A DNA stretch of 64,000 nt from assembly GCA_963971285.1 (NCBI GenBank), contig OZ020250.1, forward strand, positions 17,636,783 through 17,700,782. The letters are read 5' to 3'. Below, piece after piece: positions 31,585 through 46,200 of this stretch. Position numbers and translations under genes: made by a program. The stretch's first letter is position 1; every line of letters starts with the position of its first letter. Under the pieces are notes generated by a model. The model ran no database searches. It was given only the letters and a program-made list of their open reading frames with translations, and was not told the DNA's origin. This stretch comes from Astropecten irregularis. Its lineage: Eukaryota > Echinodermata > Asteroidea > Paxillosida > Astropectinidae.

Positions 31585-33755
31585 GGTATCATCCCAGAAG
31601 GTCCTATGAATAAAAATATCATAGAAATCGGTACCCTTTATGACCCATCAATAGGCCTAGTACTAAGTAGTCATCGACAGTGTCCTAAAAAACGGACAGC
31701 CATTACAAACAAGCCATCCACAACGGTGACGCGCGCTCGCGTTTGTAAACAACGCGTAACGCTGAAGTGGGTTTCTTTTGCAAACGCAATGTGCTGCGCG
31801 TGCAGCGGTTGACGCACATTCAGTCCAAGTAGGCCAAGCCTATTATTTTCAGGTAGGTACATTATGTAAATCATTGCTTTGGATTACGGTTCCGAAGTAG
31901 ACTTTATTTTGAACAAAGAAAATGAAGGTGACAGAGCTTCAGCTATAACGAAGAACCACAGCTTATACTTCCAACTCTTGAAAGCTTTTTGACTGAGACA
32001 GAGCCCTAGCCGGAGCACTAATTAATAACTAGATCTCAAAAGGCCCCTAATTTACAAACCGTCTGCTCATCGCAACTCCGATCGGCTCCAATCCGGAAAA
32101 TGTTTGAGCAATTGTTTTCAGTGAACTTGTTTTTTTTAACAATTTTTTTCTGTGTTTTTAGTGTTTTAACCCTTACCTTTTAATGTGTCTTTTCATAATT
32201 TTAAATAGATTTTGTTTAAACTATATTAATATAGAAGAAGACAGAGATATTGGAATTGAAGGCCTTCGGGTCACAGTTTTTAAGTAAACTTTTTTTTAAG
32301 TCCTGACATATGCCTTTGTCTTTTGTTTATTGTTTCTGTTTTTTAAACTATTTGTAAATTATTGTTGTTTCTGTGTACTGTTTTTTTGCCGAATAAATAT
32401 TAATAATAAGAAGAAGAAATTTCGGAGTTTGGACCGCTTGAACGAAGTAAGAGACCATTTTAATTTTAATTTGTAAGCCTTTGGATAATATGGAGTCAGC
32501 TTTTGTGCCGGAGTCTAAGCCCATTTGTGGAAGAGGCCAATATAATTCATAATATTTGGCGCTGAAAATCAGGCTATACAGTACCACACGCATAAACATG
32601 TGCTGATCGCTGGCTGGCCTATTAAAAGGCCCATAATAGTACCCCCAGTTGTCTGTCAGCTCCAAACATTTGACGAAAAATATATGCAAACTTTCGCAAA
32701 ATAAAAAGGAACTTAAGTTATGAAACTCAAATTAAAAACAATGTCACTATATACTTTTCAAAAACTCAGGTTAGCGGCTGTAAATACACACGGGGTGAAT
32801 GAAACCAATTTATTACATTTATGCACAAGAGCTTTAAAACAAATATATATAATTTTTGACATCTAAATTTGTACAATTTGGTTTTGCATATTGAAGCATT
32901 AAAACATTTTGACTTTGTACAACACAGTTTACAAAATTAAACTGAATAAATTCAATTATTGAAGTTGGCTTATACGCTTTGTTTGCTATAAGCGTGACTT
33001 ACAGGCAAAATAAAATACATCGTAATATTATACGTTTTACAATTTTGAAGCAAATTAAAAGAAGACTTTGAACGTTAATACAATGCGTACAAAAAAAATC
33101 ACTTGATGCATTCAAAAGATCACGTGATATATTTATGAATGGATATAGTGAATTTATACATATTTTGGTATCGTCGCACAAGCATATGGCAGTAAATACA
33201 AGGCGCCATGCGCGCTTGTATTACATAATGATACTATTATAGTATAACGACTTATTTATTTTATTTTTGTACACAAGTTGCTCATGAAAATGTATAATAT
33301 TGGTTATGTTAGAGTATAAAACGGTGGCTATGTTACAGAAAAGTAGTTACTTTGGTCTAAGATTAATACTTCTGAACTTTTGTGGAAAATTTGTCTACTT
33401 GTCGGTTTCAATGAGAAGGATTTTCATACTGACTTTTTTGAGGTAGAATATAAAAAAATTGGGCAGCAATTCAATCACTACAATATCTAAGAGGTCAAAG
33501 GTTTTTAGAAAATAATATTGTACACTTTTATCGAGATGTACCGTAGGTAATTCTGTACTTCATAAGAGAGTTAGTACTTATTTGTTGGTTTATAATGGGA
33601 CTAAATAATTCCGGCGAACTTTTTTTTTTCAATATTTAGTTTGCCTCCGTCAAACAGAAAAGGTGAATAAATCTTAGAGCCATTGTGATGCACATTGTTA
33701 CAGGGATGTATAATCCCTCATATAAATATCAAAATACATTGTGTATTATATATTT

Positions 33756-34073
33756 AAAGGTTGTATCATACTTTGGTAAGACACCAAAACAGAAATGTTA
33801 ACATATTTACGTATAACTTACAGGGTATGAAGATAGTGGTGGTAGAAACATACCGTTAAAATTTTTCCGACAGAAATGGTGTATTTATCCAGAAATTAGT
33901 AAAACAACGACCGAAAATCTTTTTGATCTTTTAAAAGATAAAAAATAAAAGAGAAAAGATTTAAGAAATACTGTGGCCTTTTTTCACTGATGACTATTAC
34001 TGTATCTGTCTTGATATTTTTGCCCATGAATCTGTATTTCTTTGATAAAAACCAAAGTATGATACTACCTTTA
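33756..34073. mobile_element. TTAA inverted-repeat MITE
   Basis: TTAAAGGTTGTATCATACTT at the left, GTATGATACTACCTTTAA at the right; GATCTTTTAAAAGAT centre. Confidence 0.88.
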
Positions 34074-34602
34074 ACGTATTTTGCTAAATTCAATCCGTGT
34101 AATATTTTGTCGATGACAATACTGTATTTTAATAATATGAAACTTCAGTAGGGGCTATGTTAAAAAATAAATAATAAACCCCAAGATTATTTTCTACAAT
34201 ATAAATATATTTTGGCAATGTTCATTTTCACTGTTTCTATCTTGAGTTTTACCAACTCTTGCTCCAATTTCGTCTGTGTTTTTAGGTTATGGATATTTTT
34301 ACGATTTGGGAACATAGTTAGAACGTAAGTTACAATTTGTGTCGCATAATTTGCAATTTTGGATGCATTTCAATGAATCATAAGTGAGTGGGACTGGTAT
34401 ACTTGCTGATTCCAATAAAACATTTTTGAATTGGAGTCTTTCAATTAGAATGATTGATCAAGGAATTGGTAAAAGTCACTTAAAGGTACTATCATACAGA
34501 AATCTTCACATTAGTAACTGTAGTATCAAGGGCTTGTAGTACTGCATAGTGCTTTCTTTGGGTTTTATATACGCTCCCCAGTTTACGAAAGCAGGATTGC
34601 TT

Positions 34603-34955
34603 TAAAGGTAGTATCATACTTTGGTAGCATACCGAAACAGAAATCTTCACAGATTTACCTATAACTTACAAGGTATAAAGATGGTGATGGTTGAAACCAC
34701 CTGCTTGAAATGCTGTATATGAAGCCAAACCAATGACCCAAAACAATTTTGATCTTCGGAAGATCAAATATCCCGTGAACAGAGTTTAAAAATACCGTCA
34801 TGGTATTTCACTGGTTTTCACATGGTTTTCCACTGTTTTCTCAAAAAGTGGGCATCGTATTGGACTGGAAATTTCACAGATGACTGTATCTTTCTTGATA
34901 TTTGTGCCTATGAACCTGCATTTCTTTAACAAAAACCAAAGTATGAAATAAATTT
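34603..34955. mobile_element. TTAA inverted-repeat MITE, right end decayed
   Basis: Left end TTTAAAGGTAGTATCATACT intact; right end AACCAAAGTATGAAATAAAT degraded. Carries CACTGTTTTCTCAAAAAGTG inside. Confidence 0.8.
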
Positions 34956-36528
34956 TAACAGGTAACTTACATCACCGTGGATTGCTCTTAAAATGTTTGT
35001 TTATATGCCCCTAAAAATGGTGTAGAATTTAATATTAAATACAGAATAAGAAATGAAAAACCAAAATGTCCCAACATACAGAAACAAAATTGAAAGACCG
35101 ATGGACCACATCTTTATTTGAATACTGTTGTAATTGGATGTCGCATCGAACTTTGAAATTATCAAGTCTTTTGTAACTTTCAAGAGTTTGGGTTCCATTT
35201 TGTTGGTTTCATTCAAACCATTGGGTTCTATACGTCTGAATGTGTCACAACTTAATTTTGTTCCAGTCATGACGGATCCTCTGGCATGAGGAGGGAATAT
35301 AACAATGAGGGTGCTTCGTGACCCGTGGCCCCATTAAAACCAGCTTGAAATTTGGGATAGACAACAGAGGGGTGGCAGACCAGTAAATACGTACAAAGTC
35401 AAAATCTTTTTTTATAAAATCATTTGCTGGGCCCTACATGGGAAGTCTTGTAGAGAATATGGATGGAACTCGGTCACCAGAGTTTGTACTGTCCACTTTG
35501 AGCTGTTTGGATGAAATCAGATCCTCAAGTCGCTCTACTTTGGCATGTATGGGAGCCTGGGAGGGGTACATTTTTAAAAGTCTGGCACCGGTCGACACGG
35601 CCTTTTCAAGGTATTTTCCTTTGGATGGACTTTTCTCAAAAAGGCATTGGTTACCTTATAGAAAATTGAAATGAAAATGAAAATTGAAGTTTTCAGCTTC
35701 ATTTTGGTGTATAGCTTGATTGTCTGAGAAACTTCTGAGTATTTTTTTAAAGAGGAACTTCAACACTTAAAAAAAAAACCCTCACTTTATTTGTTAGAAC
35801 TATAATCCTTAAATTACTTCACATGAAAAACAAATATTTATCTCAGGCTGACCACAGAAAGAGAGTCTTTTTTTATGATTTTTCTCTCAACATGCTCAAC
35901 CCGCAAGCTATCCGAACATTGAGATTGTCTGAATTTCCTCAATGGGGGCAGCAGGCAAATCTCTGTGATTTCGTGACGTCAGATGAGTGTTGAGTATCCT
36001 CTTTAATAATTTTCTGAAATTGGCCATTAAGCACGGGAGCCTATGGTCTGCACCCAGAGGAATTTGTCTGAGTATAATATTATTGGTAGGCCTACATCAC
36101 ATGAAACAAGGGGTGACTTTCCCTGCTGGTTAATGAGCTTATATCCTTAGCCGGCATGTGATTTACAAAACGAGGGGCGACTGTCTGTGGAAGTTGCAGG
36201 ATTACTGATGATTTGATCAACTCTATACGCCGGCATCAAATCGCATCTTTTGCAAGCTATACAATTATCAGTACTTCCATTGTTGCAGTACTGTATACTG
36301 AGTATATTTAATATTGTTATCAAAATTACAAGAGGACTTCACATTATATGAAAGTTCCATTATTGTTAACGTGGCACTTTGCGATCAACGCCCGCCATTG
36401 GGTTGTTATGTGTTTCCTTTGTCATCAATGAAAGCAACCTGTAACTTTCTGATGTTCAGAAAATGGCCAAGGGTCGACCACAATGAGTCGCCAATGCTGA
36501 AAGTTGAGCGTTGTTCTAGCTACCATGG

Positions 36529-37214
36529 CTACACGGCGAAAGCCTCCGAATGATACCAGCTGCCAATGATCGGCTTGCTGAGTTTATACAGAGCAGCAGG
36601 GTACCAGTGGACTTGATCGACGGTTGGCTGTCCTTGCTTCTTCGCTGGTCCCGCGATATATTGCCTGACGCTGTGCCACCATCTGATTGGCGCAAAGGCA
36701 GCATGCGACACCCAATCAACGTCCAGAATGGCGTAGTTTGAAGCTGCCACGCCGTCTACCACCAGAGTACCGTGATAGGTGAGTGGGGCAACGGCTCCAG
36801 CCTTCTGGACAGTCCGGATGTCGGTGACCCTGGCCGGCTGAAGCCTGGCTTCTCTATCGTGGTCGTGCACTGTGGTGTACAGGTACTGTCCCGTCTGTAC
36901 GTCGCTTGCAAACACGGCCCTGCTCTCGCTGAAAGTGGAGTTCGTATCCGATACATAGATGACGTGTTGAGGGGTCAAGGTGGCCGTGTAACCCGGCCGG
37001 TCCGTCTGGATTACGTAATAAAACGTGTCCTTGCTCGGTGTCCGGTCAAGAAACATGATGACGTCACTGAAAGTGACCAATCCCGTAGATTTGTCGACTA
37101 CTTTGACTTTGTCGCCGATCTGGAGTTCGGTCATAGTCCTTGTTTCGCCGTTCTGGAGCCAGACGACGGAATCCGCCGGGAAGCATCCGCCAGACTTGGC
37201 AGCTTCAGAGGAAT
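36529..37214 (-). CDS. hh: hedgehog exon 3: Hint/Hog autoprocessing domain
   Basis: It encodes residues 189 (split codon) to 416. SGGCF marks the cleavage site (Cys199). FSDV has the aspartate (239) used in cholesterol transfer, TPQH has the Thr269/His272 pair, and FAPIRWW lies in the C-terminal region. The second Hint cysteine, found in an ASCYA motif in other hedgehogs, is Asn348 here (ASNYA). The acceptor reads GATATCTCCAG. Stop TAG at 36531-36529. Confidence 0.97.
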
Positions 37215-40200
37215 CTGGAGATATCAAAAGAAACCATGGCAACGTCACTTCAAGATTCAAAGGAAAAACATTAAATGGCAACAGAAAAACAAAAACAAAA
37301 CAAAAATCTTCCCAATGAGCGATTTTGAAAACAGTTGTAGCAACATGAGACCTTTAAAGATATAATACATGATTGGTAAAGGTCATAGAACAGCACTCAC
37401 ACCTTGTCTGATCAAACATGTACATGGAATGATGAGCCTGTGCTCAATCGGACATCTGAGTCACGAGAAAATACCGAAAACCTGACTCAGTTTTTCTTAT
37501 AAAACGTAAAGAGTGGTTTTGATCTTACCCCGAGATCAAAACTGTTTTCGGTCGTTGTTTTACCAATTTCGAGATAAATACACCATTTCAGGTGGAAATA
37601 TTTTAACGGTATGTTTCTACCAGCAACATAATATTCACACCGTGCAAGTCATACGTAAATCTGTGAACATTTCTGTGTGGGTATGTTACCAATCATGTAC
37701 TGTCCCTTTAAAGGCAGTATCATACTTTGGTTTTTATCGAAGAAATACAGATTCATGGGCAAAGTAACAGTCATCTGTGAAAATGTCAGACTCATACGGT
37801 GCCCACTTTTTGAGAAAACAGTGAAAAACAGCCACAGTATTTCTTATGTCTTTTCTCTTTTATTTTTGATCTCTTAAAAAATCAAAAATAATTTTGGCCA
37901 TTGGTTTTACTCTTTTCTGGACAAATACACAATTTCAGCCAGAATAAATGTAACGGTATGTTTCTACCATCATCATCTTTACATCCTGTAAGTTATAAGT
38001 AAATCTGTGAACATTTCTGTTTCGGTATGCTACCAAAGTATGATCTTTAATCTGATTCGTAGAAACGCTGTGCAAGGGGAGAGCCTTAAAGGTAGTATCA
38101 TACTTTGGTAAGATACTACCTTTAAGCTCTAAAACGTTTTACATTTGAGGGGAAACGTTTTAATTTCCGAGAATATGCCATATAATTGCCAATCAGATTA
38201 TACACAATACATTCAATCAGAGCCCGTTCATGTGGCTGCTACGGAAAACGACAAACATGAAGTTCGACCTTCGACCTTTGCACAGTCTCGATCTGACGAT
38301 CTTTGCTGTCCAAATGGTTCATTGTTCATATTGATAAGAAAACGATTTCTGTCTTTGTTGGTCTTCCCCTATCTTACTGAGTAAACACTGACGCACAAAA
38401 TACACCGCCTGGTAAAAAAAAAACTGGGTTAAACTGAACTGAAACCATTTTCTGCTTCCAAAAAGAATAAGCGGCCTCTTTCTTAACAAAAAAGGAACCA
38501 TGCTGACGGCTTTGGAATTTTATCGAACGTCGGCACCAAGTTAAAGGTAGTATCATACTTTGGTAAGAAACCAAAACAGAAAAGTTAACAGATTTACGTA
38601 TAACGTACAGGGTATGAAGATGGTGGTGGTAGAAACCTACCGTTAAAATGTTTCCGCCTGAAATGGTGTATTTATCCAGAAATTAGTAAAACAACGACCG
38701 AAAATCTTTTTGATCTTTTAAAAGATCAAAAATAAAAGAGAAAAGACTTCAGAAATACTGTGGCCGTTTTTCACTGTTTTCTCAAAAAGCGGGCACCGTA
38801 TGGGACTGAAATTTTCACAGATGAGTGTAATTGTATCTTCCGTGATATTTTTGCCCTTGAATCTGCATTTCTTTGATAAAAACCAAAGTATGATATTACC
38901 TTTAAGCAAAGTTTACGTGAGATTTTGTTTGCCTTCGATTTTTATAATTGTCTGCTTTGAGGAGCCGATATCGCGTGCATTCGTAAAGTGGTATAGGGAC
39001 CGAGAAACGCAAATATGCTGTTCAGTTTTTCTATTCTTTTTGAAGGCTGATCTGGTTCCGTCCAAAAATTGTCAGAGAAGAATTATTGTACTTGTAAAAA
39101 CGGATTTGCCAAAAAAATCCTTTCCTTTCTGAAGAAATACCGCCAAACTGAAAAGCAAACACAGTTTTTTGTAAATATTTGCCATTCAGGTCCAAAATCC
39201 ATAATACTATTTTTATTTTGGAATTCCAAAGATCTTTCATGAAACCTGTTTCGTGCTTTGGGAAAAAGTTTACTCGATTTGCCTTGTTTCCACAATATTT
39301 TCCTGAGAAATTATATTCGTATGTAGCGGCCTAATTTGTTTTGTCAACAATTCCTGAATTTGCCACAAGATTTAAGATTGGCATATTTATTTTATTTATT
39401 GTAATGAAACCACAAGGATTCCTCAAAAGCGACCTAAAAGAGGCACTGTAGCTCGAAAGCCTGATGAAACCTTTTTATGGAAAGATGATGAGAAGAAAAT
39501 ACAGTTTTAGAGGTGGGAGGAAAACCCCAGAGAAATATATTTAGTAAAACCCAAAGAATCAGGTAGGGACTGAAAACCCAATCCACTTGTGGACCGAGCC
39601 GGACTTGAACCTGGTCCGCCAGATGTCAAATGCGAGGAAAGAACCGCTAGGTACGCCAACCTGACTCCCCGATATTCCTTTGATAATTAATTTGAAGTCA
39701 TTGAAAAGTGGACAACGGCATAACTGACTGGAGCGGGATTCGAACCAGCGACCCCTGGAACACAGTACCGGCACTCTACCTATTGAGATATATCCAACCC
39801 AACATTGTTTAATGTAATTTGAATATAGACTGTAGTCCATTGACATGATTTCTGTTTGAGGTCCCCAGACTAAAATTCGCCTTCTTTTTATCGCAGGTAG
39901 GCCCTAATACATGCATACCTCTAGTGTCTGGGTTGATTTCACGAAGCCCTGCGATCGATCGTAACTCGAGTTACGAAGGATATCCCATCGTAGGGGGCTT
40001 ATCCCACGTAGGGCTTCAATGCATCAAAAGTCCTACGATTGATAGTAAGTTACGAAGAGTCTGGTTAAATCGACCCCTGGTATGGTGCCTTTAAAGCCTT
40101 TCTAACTCACTTGTGAACGATGTATGGCTGCTAGACTTCTATATACTGTGGCTATTAGTCTTATGTTGATAAATAACCCGTTGTGGTTGGCATATTGGGC

Positions 40201-43200
40201 GACCGAATGTTGCAAAACAAATATCGCATTGACATATAAATACGTTGTGACCGATTAAATCATTTATCAAATCTTTCAAGCTATAATTATACAGAATACA
40301 TTCATTTTTTGTTTGTATCATTTCCAACCAAGCCAAAAGACCATTACGAATGTTGATGAAACATTCTGCACTACCCATGCATGGTTATCTATTTTGGGTT
40401 TAGTCTGATGTCTCCCCATATGATAGATAGCCTGAGTTATTTTGGTTGGCAAGAATAATGTCTACCCGAGTCGTGACTAGAGAATCTACTTCCGAACTGC
40501 AGTCAAAAGCCTCTATTTTGATACCCGTTATTTAAAAAGGTATTCACGAGACGAAGCCAGAGCCTGAGCCCGAGCCTGGGCCTGAGCCGAGTTTTGAGAA
40601 AGGCTCATGGTCTGTTCACAGAGCAAGGGGTCCGAGGAATACAGGCGATTCAAAATGAAGTGCCTCCAAGAGTTTGCAACGTGTTGGCCAATCACAATGC
40701 ACGAAATCCTGTCCACCCTTTGCAGATGCGCATTGGGTCGACCAATTCCGTGCTTGTGATTGGTCGACGTGTTGCAAACTCTTGGAGGCGCTCTATTGTG
40801 ATGATCGGCCATAATTAGACCGTGTCCCAATTCTCTGGCTGCGACCGCAAATAACACACAAGTCTATGGAAATGGCTGCAATCACTGGCTAGTGGCTGCC
40901 ATAGGTATATACATGCGTTATTTGCAGCCGCAGCAAAAGAATTGGGACACGGCCTAATTGCCTGTAAAGTCAAACAGAAAGACGTATTATAGGCCTATAC
41001 CTGACTTGACGGAGCAATGAACCCAGGTCTTGGATTCGAACGAGACCCAGTCGAAGCCTGCCTCCACGGCCAGACGGGCCAGCAATCCGTACTTGTCTCT
41101 GTCCCGGTCGCTGGTGGTGATGTCCACGGCGCGGCCCTCGTAGTGGAGCGAGTTCTCCTCGTGGTAGCCGTCCTCGTCCCACGCTTCGATCACTCGTAGA
41201 CGGACATCAGGCCATTGGTTCATGACCGATATGGCCAGGGAGTTCAGCTTGTCTTTACATCTCTGCAAAAAGAAAACGCAGAGGGAACAAACATAGACAG
41301 AAAAACGGGTTAAAAATGCAAGATTGAATCTCTGCAGATACCTGGGGCCAATTTCACAGAGCTGCTAAGCAAAAAAAAATGCTTAGCACAAAAAAAGCTT
41401 GTCCAATAAAACAAACCAGCATTGAAAATTCCATTTGATATGCATGGTCAGCGAACAACACCCAAATACCAATTGCAAGTGATACACAACACATGGAAAT
41501 GTGGTTGTTAATCCTGTTTTTACTAAGACAGAAATGTCATGCTTAGCGAATTTTTGTGCTAAGCAGCTCTATGAAATTGACCCCTGGTGGCCTGGGATAT
41601 AAACGTACCCCTAGGGATGCTTGGCAGTCATGAAGGAAAGGAAGTCTTCTCCACGCTTGATATTAGGCCGTGTCCCAAATCACTGGCTGCGGCTGCAAAT
41701 AATAACTCACAAGTCTATGGAAACGGCTGCAATAAACTGGCTAGTGGCTGTCATTGGTGCGCGTGTAATTTGCAGCCGCAGCCAGAGATTTGGGACACCT
41801 TAGTTTCTGTTGGATCACTGTTATTTTACTTAATATAAAAACAGCGCCACCAGTGTTGGGAGGGGAGTCAAAGAACAGCTCCCAAGAGCTCCTTGGCCTC
41901 GGTACGGGGTCGTCACTCTTCTATCAGGTGTATTAGGTGCACTTTGTGTCAACCTTTAAGAAGCATATTTAAAAGTTAAGTATTTATTTGGGCTCACTGC
42001 AAGTCCCTTCTTTTGGTTTCCATCTTGGACGGGGCATTAGAGCTCTTTTATTGGTCAGTGAACTATGACGTATCATGCACATCATTAAAGCAGTCATTGT
42101 AATTGGTCGGATGGATGTGTTGTGTAGTGTGGGAACTGTTTTACTATCCCGGAGCCCCGTCCTTATCGACATCACCTGACCGAAAAGTCCCCACCTGGAA
42201 TGTTCAAGTTGCCCCTCTTCAACTCTGTGCTCTTATCTTGAAGTGAGGGCAACCACCTCTCGCTGAGTGTGCCCAACGGATAAGCCCCTACCACTTCCGT
42301 GAGCACATGTTGCCCCAGACCACGGGTATCACGGACAAAAAAAGACTAACAGCCAGTATGGGAGTATACAGAGTGGTCACTCTTGGCATAACAACATCGG
42401 TCAGCCCGAATGTCCATTATTTATCATGGGTTTGGTCCAAGAGCATATTTTCAGAACCTTGATAATCCCTATTGTGTCAAAATTCAAGTCCGTTATGGGA
42501 CCTCCATCCCCTCCTCTGTCTCTCCTATAGGTGACCGTTGGTGAACTCTGATTCTTTGTCAGTTGAGGCTAGGGAGGTAGCTCTACACGACCCGGCAACA
42601 CGTTTCTACGATACATTGGACAATTAGGGACTGTATGATAGGTCAAACTTGAAACCTTTGCACCTATTTACTTTTTATTTCGATCTTGACTAACATTGTT
42701 ATTCTTTTGAGCGGGGACTTGTTGACGGATGTCATGTTGCCATGTTAGTTCAAGGGCTGTGACAAGGGACGGATAGTAAACCCGAAGCTGCAAACTATCA
42801 GGCCAGCTGGGGTTGACTTCACGATGCCCTACGATCGATTATAAGTCATGCTACAAATGATAACCCATCGTATCCAACGTAGGGCTGCAATGCATCATCA
42901 TAAAACCTACGATTGATAGTAAGTTACGATAACTTTGGTGAAATGGTTGAGTGTTTGAGAATCCTACACACGTGGTTCGTCATTGACTTTTAAACCGATT
43001 TCTTCTTCACAACATTTTGGCATTCCGAGACACAACGCTCATAAATGCTACATTACAATAACAGCGCCCATTCTGTGGTTTTTGATGGTAAAGTTCACTA
43101 TAAATCAAAATTCAAACGAAAAAGGAGTTGCTGAAAAGTTACTTCTCAATCGCCAAGTTGTTGAAAACTTTTCAAGGCGATCCAAAGTTAAATGGGACTT

Positions 43201-46200
43201 TAAAATCGTCAATGCAAACTTCGCACACTTAAGGGTTGGTAAATAATCATACGCCCCATGTTACACATTGAGTACGAATTACAAAGAAAGTAATCAACAA
43301 CAAATGAATTGGTGAAGGAAAAGTCTATTGAACACTAATTACCTCAAATATGTGTGCAGATATCATGATTGGGTTACTATAGTACCATAGAAATGATAGA
43401 ATTTGTATTAACATGCGCACAACTCGAGAAACATTTGGAACGGTAAGTAAAAATCGGTGAGATTTTAGAATTTTATTTCAAGTCGATGGCATTTTAAAAT
43501 AATTTCTGTTCCACAAGGTACAAACGATGTGCCTTTTACATGGAGCATGCAAAGCATTACGCGTGTCAAGATATGAAAAATATAACCAGTCTACTTTGAA
43601 AAGTAGTAGACTTTTATTATCGACAAAAATAGACTGCTTACGTTTTATTTCTCAGCAGTATTTCACTTCTTAAAGGTAATATCTTACCTTGGTTTTTGTC
43701 AAACAAATACAGATTCATGGGGAAAAATATCAAAAAAGATACAGCAAATACAGTCATCTGTGAAAAAATTAAGTCCCATACGGTACGCACTTTTTGAGAA
43801 AACTGAAACATACCCACGGTATTTTAAAAATCTTTTCACTGTTATTTTTTTTTATCTTTAAAAGATCAAAATTGTTTTTGGTCATTGGTTTTACTCTTTT
43901 CGGGATAAATACAGCATTTCAGGCAATTGTTTTAAACGGTATGTTACTAACATCACCATCTGTATACCGTCTATGAGTTATACATAAATCTGTGAAGATT
44001 TCTGTTTTGGTATGCAACCAAAGTATGATACTACCTTTAAAGGGAGTCAGAAATAACCATAAAGAAACCTTTATACTATTTAAAATCTTACAACTATACC
44101 CACACAAGCAACCTTTCCAAAAGACTATAAAAGCCCACTCCCTCTTTGCCACATACAATAATAACACAAAATTGAATATTTCCTTCTTTTTTTCAAACTC
44201 GATAAGGCCGAAAAAGAAGAAAGGTTCACTCTTCATCGAGTTTGCCCCGAGGGACACCGAGCGAAGTGCCAATCACTCCCCGAGTGTGTTGACGTGTGGA
44301 CCGGCGCGTGAAATCCACAACTGGCCCAGCAATTGTGTTCCTTTTTTACTCCGGAACAAAATCCTACCGTCTGGGTTTTTTTTTTGAGCGAGTTTTTCTC
44401 CCTCTCAACATCCCACTTCTTCTCTCCTTCTTATAAACAACAACAAAAAAGTACTTGGTCGGGAGCACCAGCGTTCAATAACTGCCTGCGTAGTTTGTGT
44501 TTAACTAACGGTACACCTCCTTCTTAAATACGGGGCTGGAAAGTTTGTCGAACTCGGTGCGAAATATTGGTTAAAAAATAGAAATCAAGGTTGATTCGTC
44601 AAAACCTTGTCATTTATTTTTCATCACAAAGTTGCGTAGACATAATGTCAATTCTTCGAAGTTCACTTAATTTGAGAAATCGGCAAAGAAATAGCAACGC
44701 GGTCAACCCGTATATCCAATCTATATCCCACATCCAAAAACAATAACCTTAATTGTTTATTTGATATTGGTAGGATATGTTTCTTTAAAGGTAGTATCAT
44801 ACTTTGGTAAGAAACCAAAACAGAAATGTTCACAGATTTACGTATAACTTACAGGGTATATGAAGATGATGGTGGTAGAAACATACCGTTAAACATTTCC
44901 GCCTGAAATGGTGTGCTTATCCAGAAATTAGTAAAACAACGACCGAAAATCTTTTTGATCTTTTAAAAGATCAAAAATAAAAGAGAAAAGAGTAAGAAAT
45001 ACTGTGGCTGTGTTTCACTGTTTTCTCACTAAAGTGGGCACCGTATGGGACTGAATTTCTTTTTCAGATGACTGTTACTGTATCTTTCTTGATATTTTTG
45101 CCCATGAATCTGTATTTCTTTGATAAAAACCAAAGTATGATATTACCTTTAACTCACGGAACCAATCTTAATTGCTAAGCATGGGTGTGATGTCACAATC
45201 CCAAGTCATATTGAGATTAATCTTGCACTTTCGTGAAAACTAGTGGGGTCGATTTCACCAAACTAATCGTAACTTACTACCAATCGTAGGTTCTTTGCTG
45301 CATTGCAGCCCCAATGATAGCAGAGGCCATCTACGATGGGTTATCCATCGTAACCTGACTTACGATCGATCGTAGGGCTTCGTGAAATCGACCCCAGAAC
45401 TTATAAAAATGAAGAATTTCTCGACCTTAATGAGTTGACAAACTTGCAAGTTGGGGCGTCTAAAGCTAGCTGCCTCTAATCTGATTTTAATGGTAACCAC
45501 GGCTGACATGTTGGTAAATTCCGAGCATAAAAGAAATCCCACCCTCAAGAAATATGCTGAGTACAAAGTAACAAGAGGGGAAAAACTGCACTAGAAAAAA
45601 AGTTGAGAATTCGGCTGAGGTGGGTTGAAGAAAAAAAAAAATCCCCGCCAGGTATAACAGAACCGGCTGATTTAGAGGTGAAAGGGGACCCCTCGTTGCC
45701 CAACTTGACAGAAAACATTGATTCGGGGGAGAAATTTGGCACAATGGAAACTTGGACAATGGGCTGGGGGATTTGTAGCAAGACAAATACAAATTAGGAC
45801 GTCCACCATACAAGCGGAAATGTTGTTTTAATACCCCAAGGGAATGGACCTGGAGGGTAAAAATTAAGACACTTATATAAAATACAAAAAAGACACAAAA
45901 ACCAGAGGGAAAAGAAAGCAAACGCGTTGCTGCGGTCAGACCTCGAAATTGAGACAAATTGCACACATTTGTGGTGACTCATAATTTGTATATACCACTA
46001 CCCTGTACGGTATGCCTATAGAGTGGGCCAGATGACAGACGTTATGACAAGAAAATGTCAAACAAAATCGCTACTCGAGCCGCTAAAACAAGATTTTGGT
46101 CACTCAAAGTTGACTTTTAACTCATGTATTCACTTAGAATAAAACAAATTATAATCAACCCTCACCTTCAATGGTCACTCTGAACCCATTCTGTTCTGAC

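Larger units (their letters stand above)
31585..36528. other. Intergenic between membrane protein B and hedgehog
   Basis: To 33456 it is unit B sequence; beyond that it is unique. It contains TTAA elements at 33756-34073 and 34603-34955 and a fragment at 34482-34520. A minus-strand AATAAA near 35784-35789, about 740 bp past the hedgehog stop, could be its poly(A) signal (weak). No other gene seen. Confidence 0.55.

Noticed and set aside
36550-37365. Plus-strand frames up to 197 residues
   Set aside because: Antisense shadows of hedgehog exon 3.
39716-39800. Functional tRNA gene
   Set aside because: D and T arms are recognisable but the acceptor stem does not pair; a tRNA-derived SINE fits better.
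45487-45966. Minus-strand 159-residue frame
   Set aside because: Low-complexity Phe/Ser-rich translation with no splice context, domain or homologous pattern.
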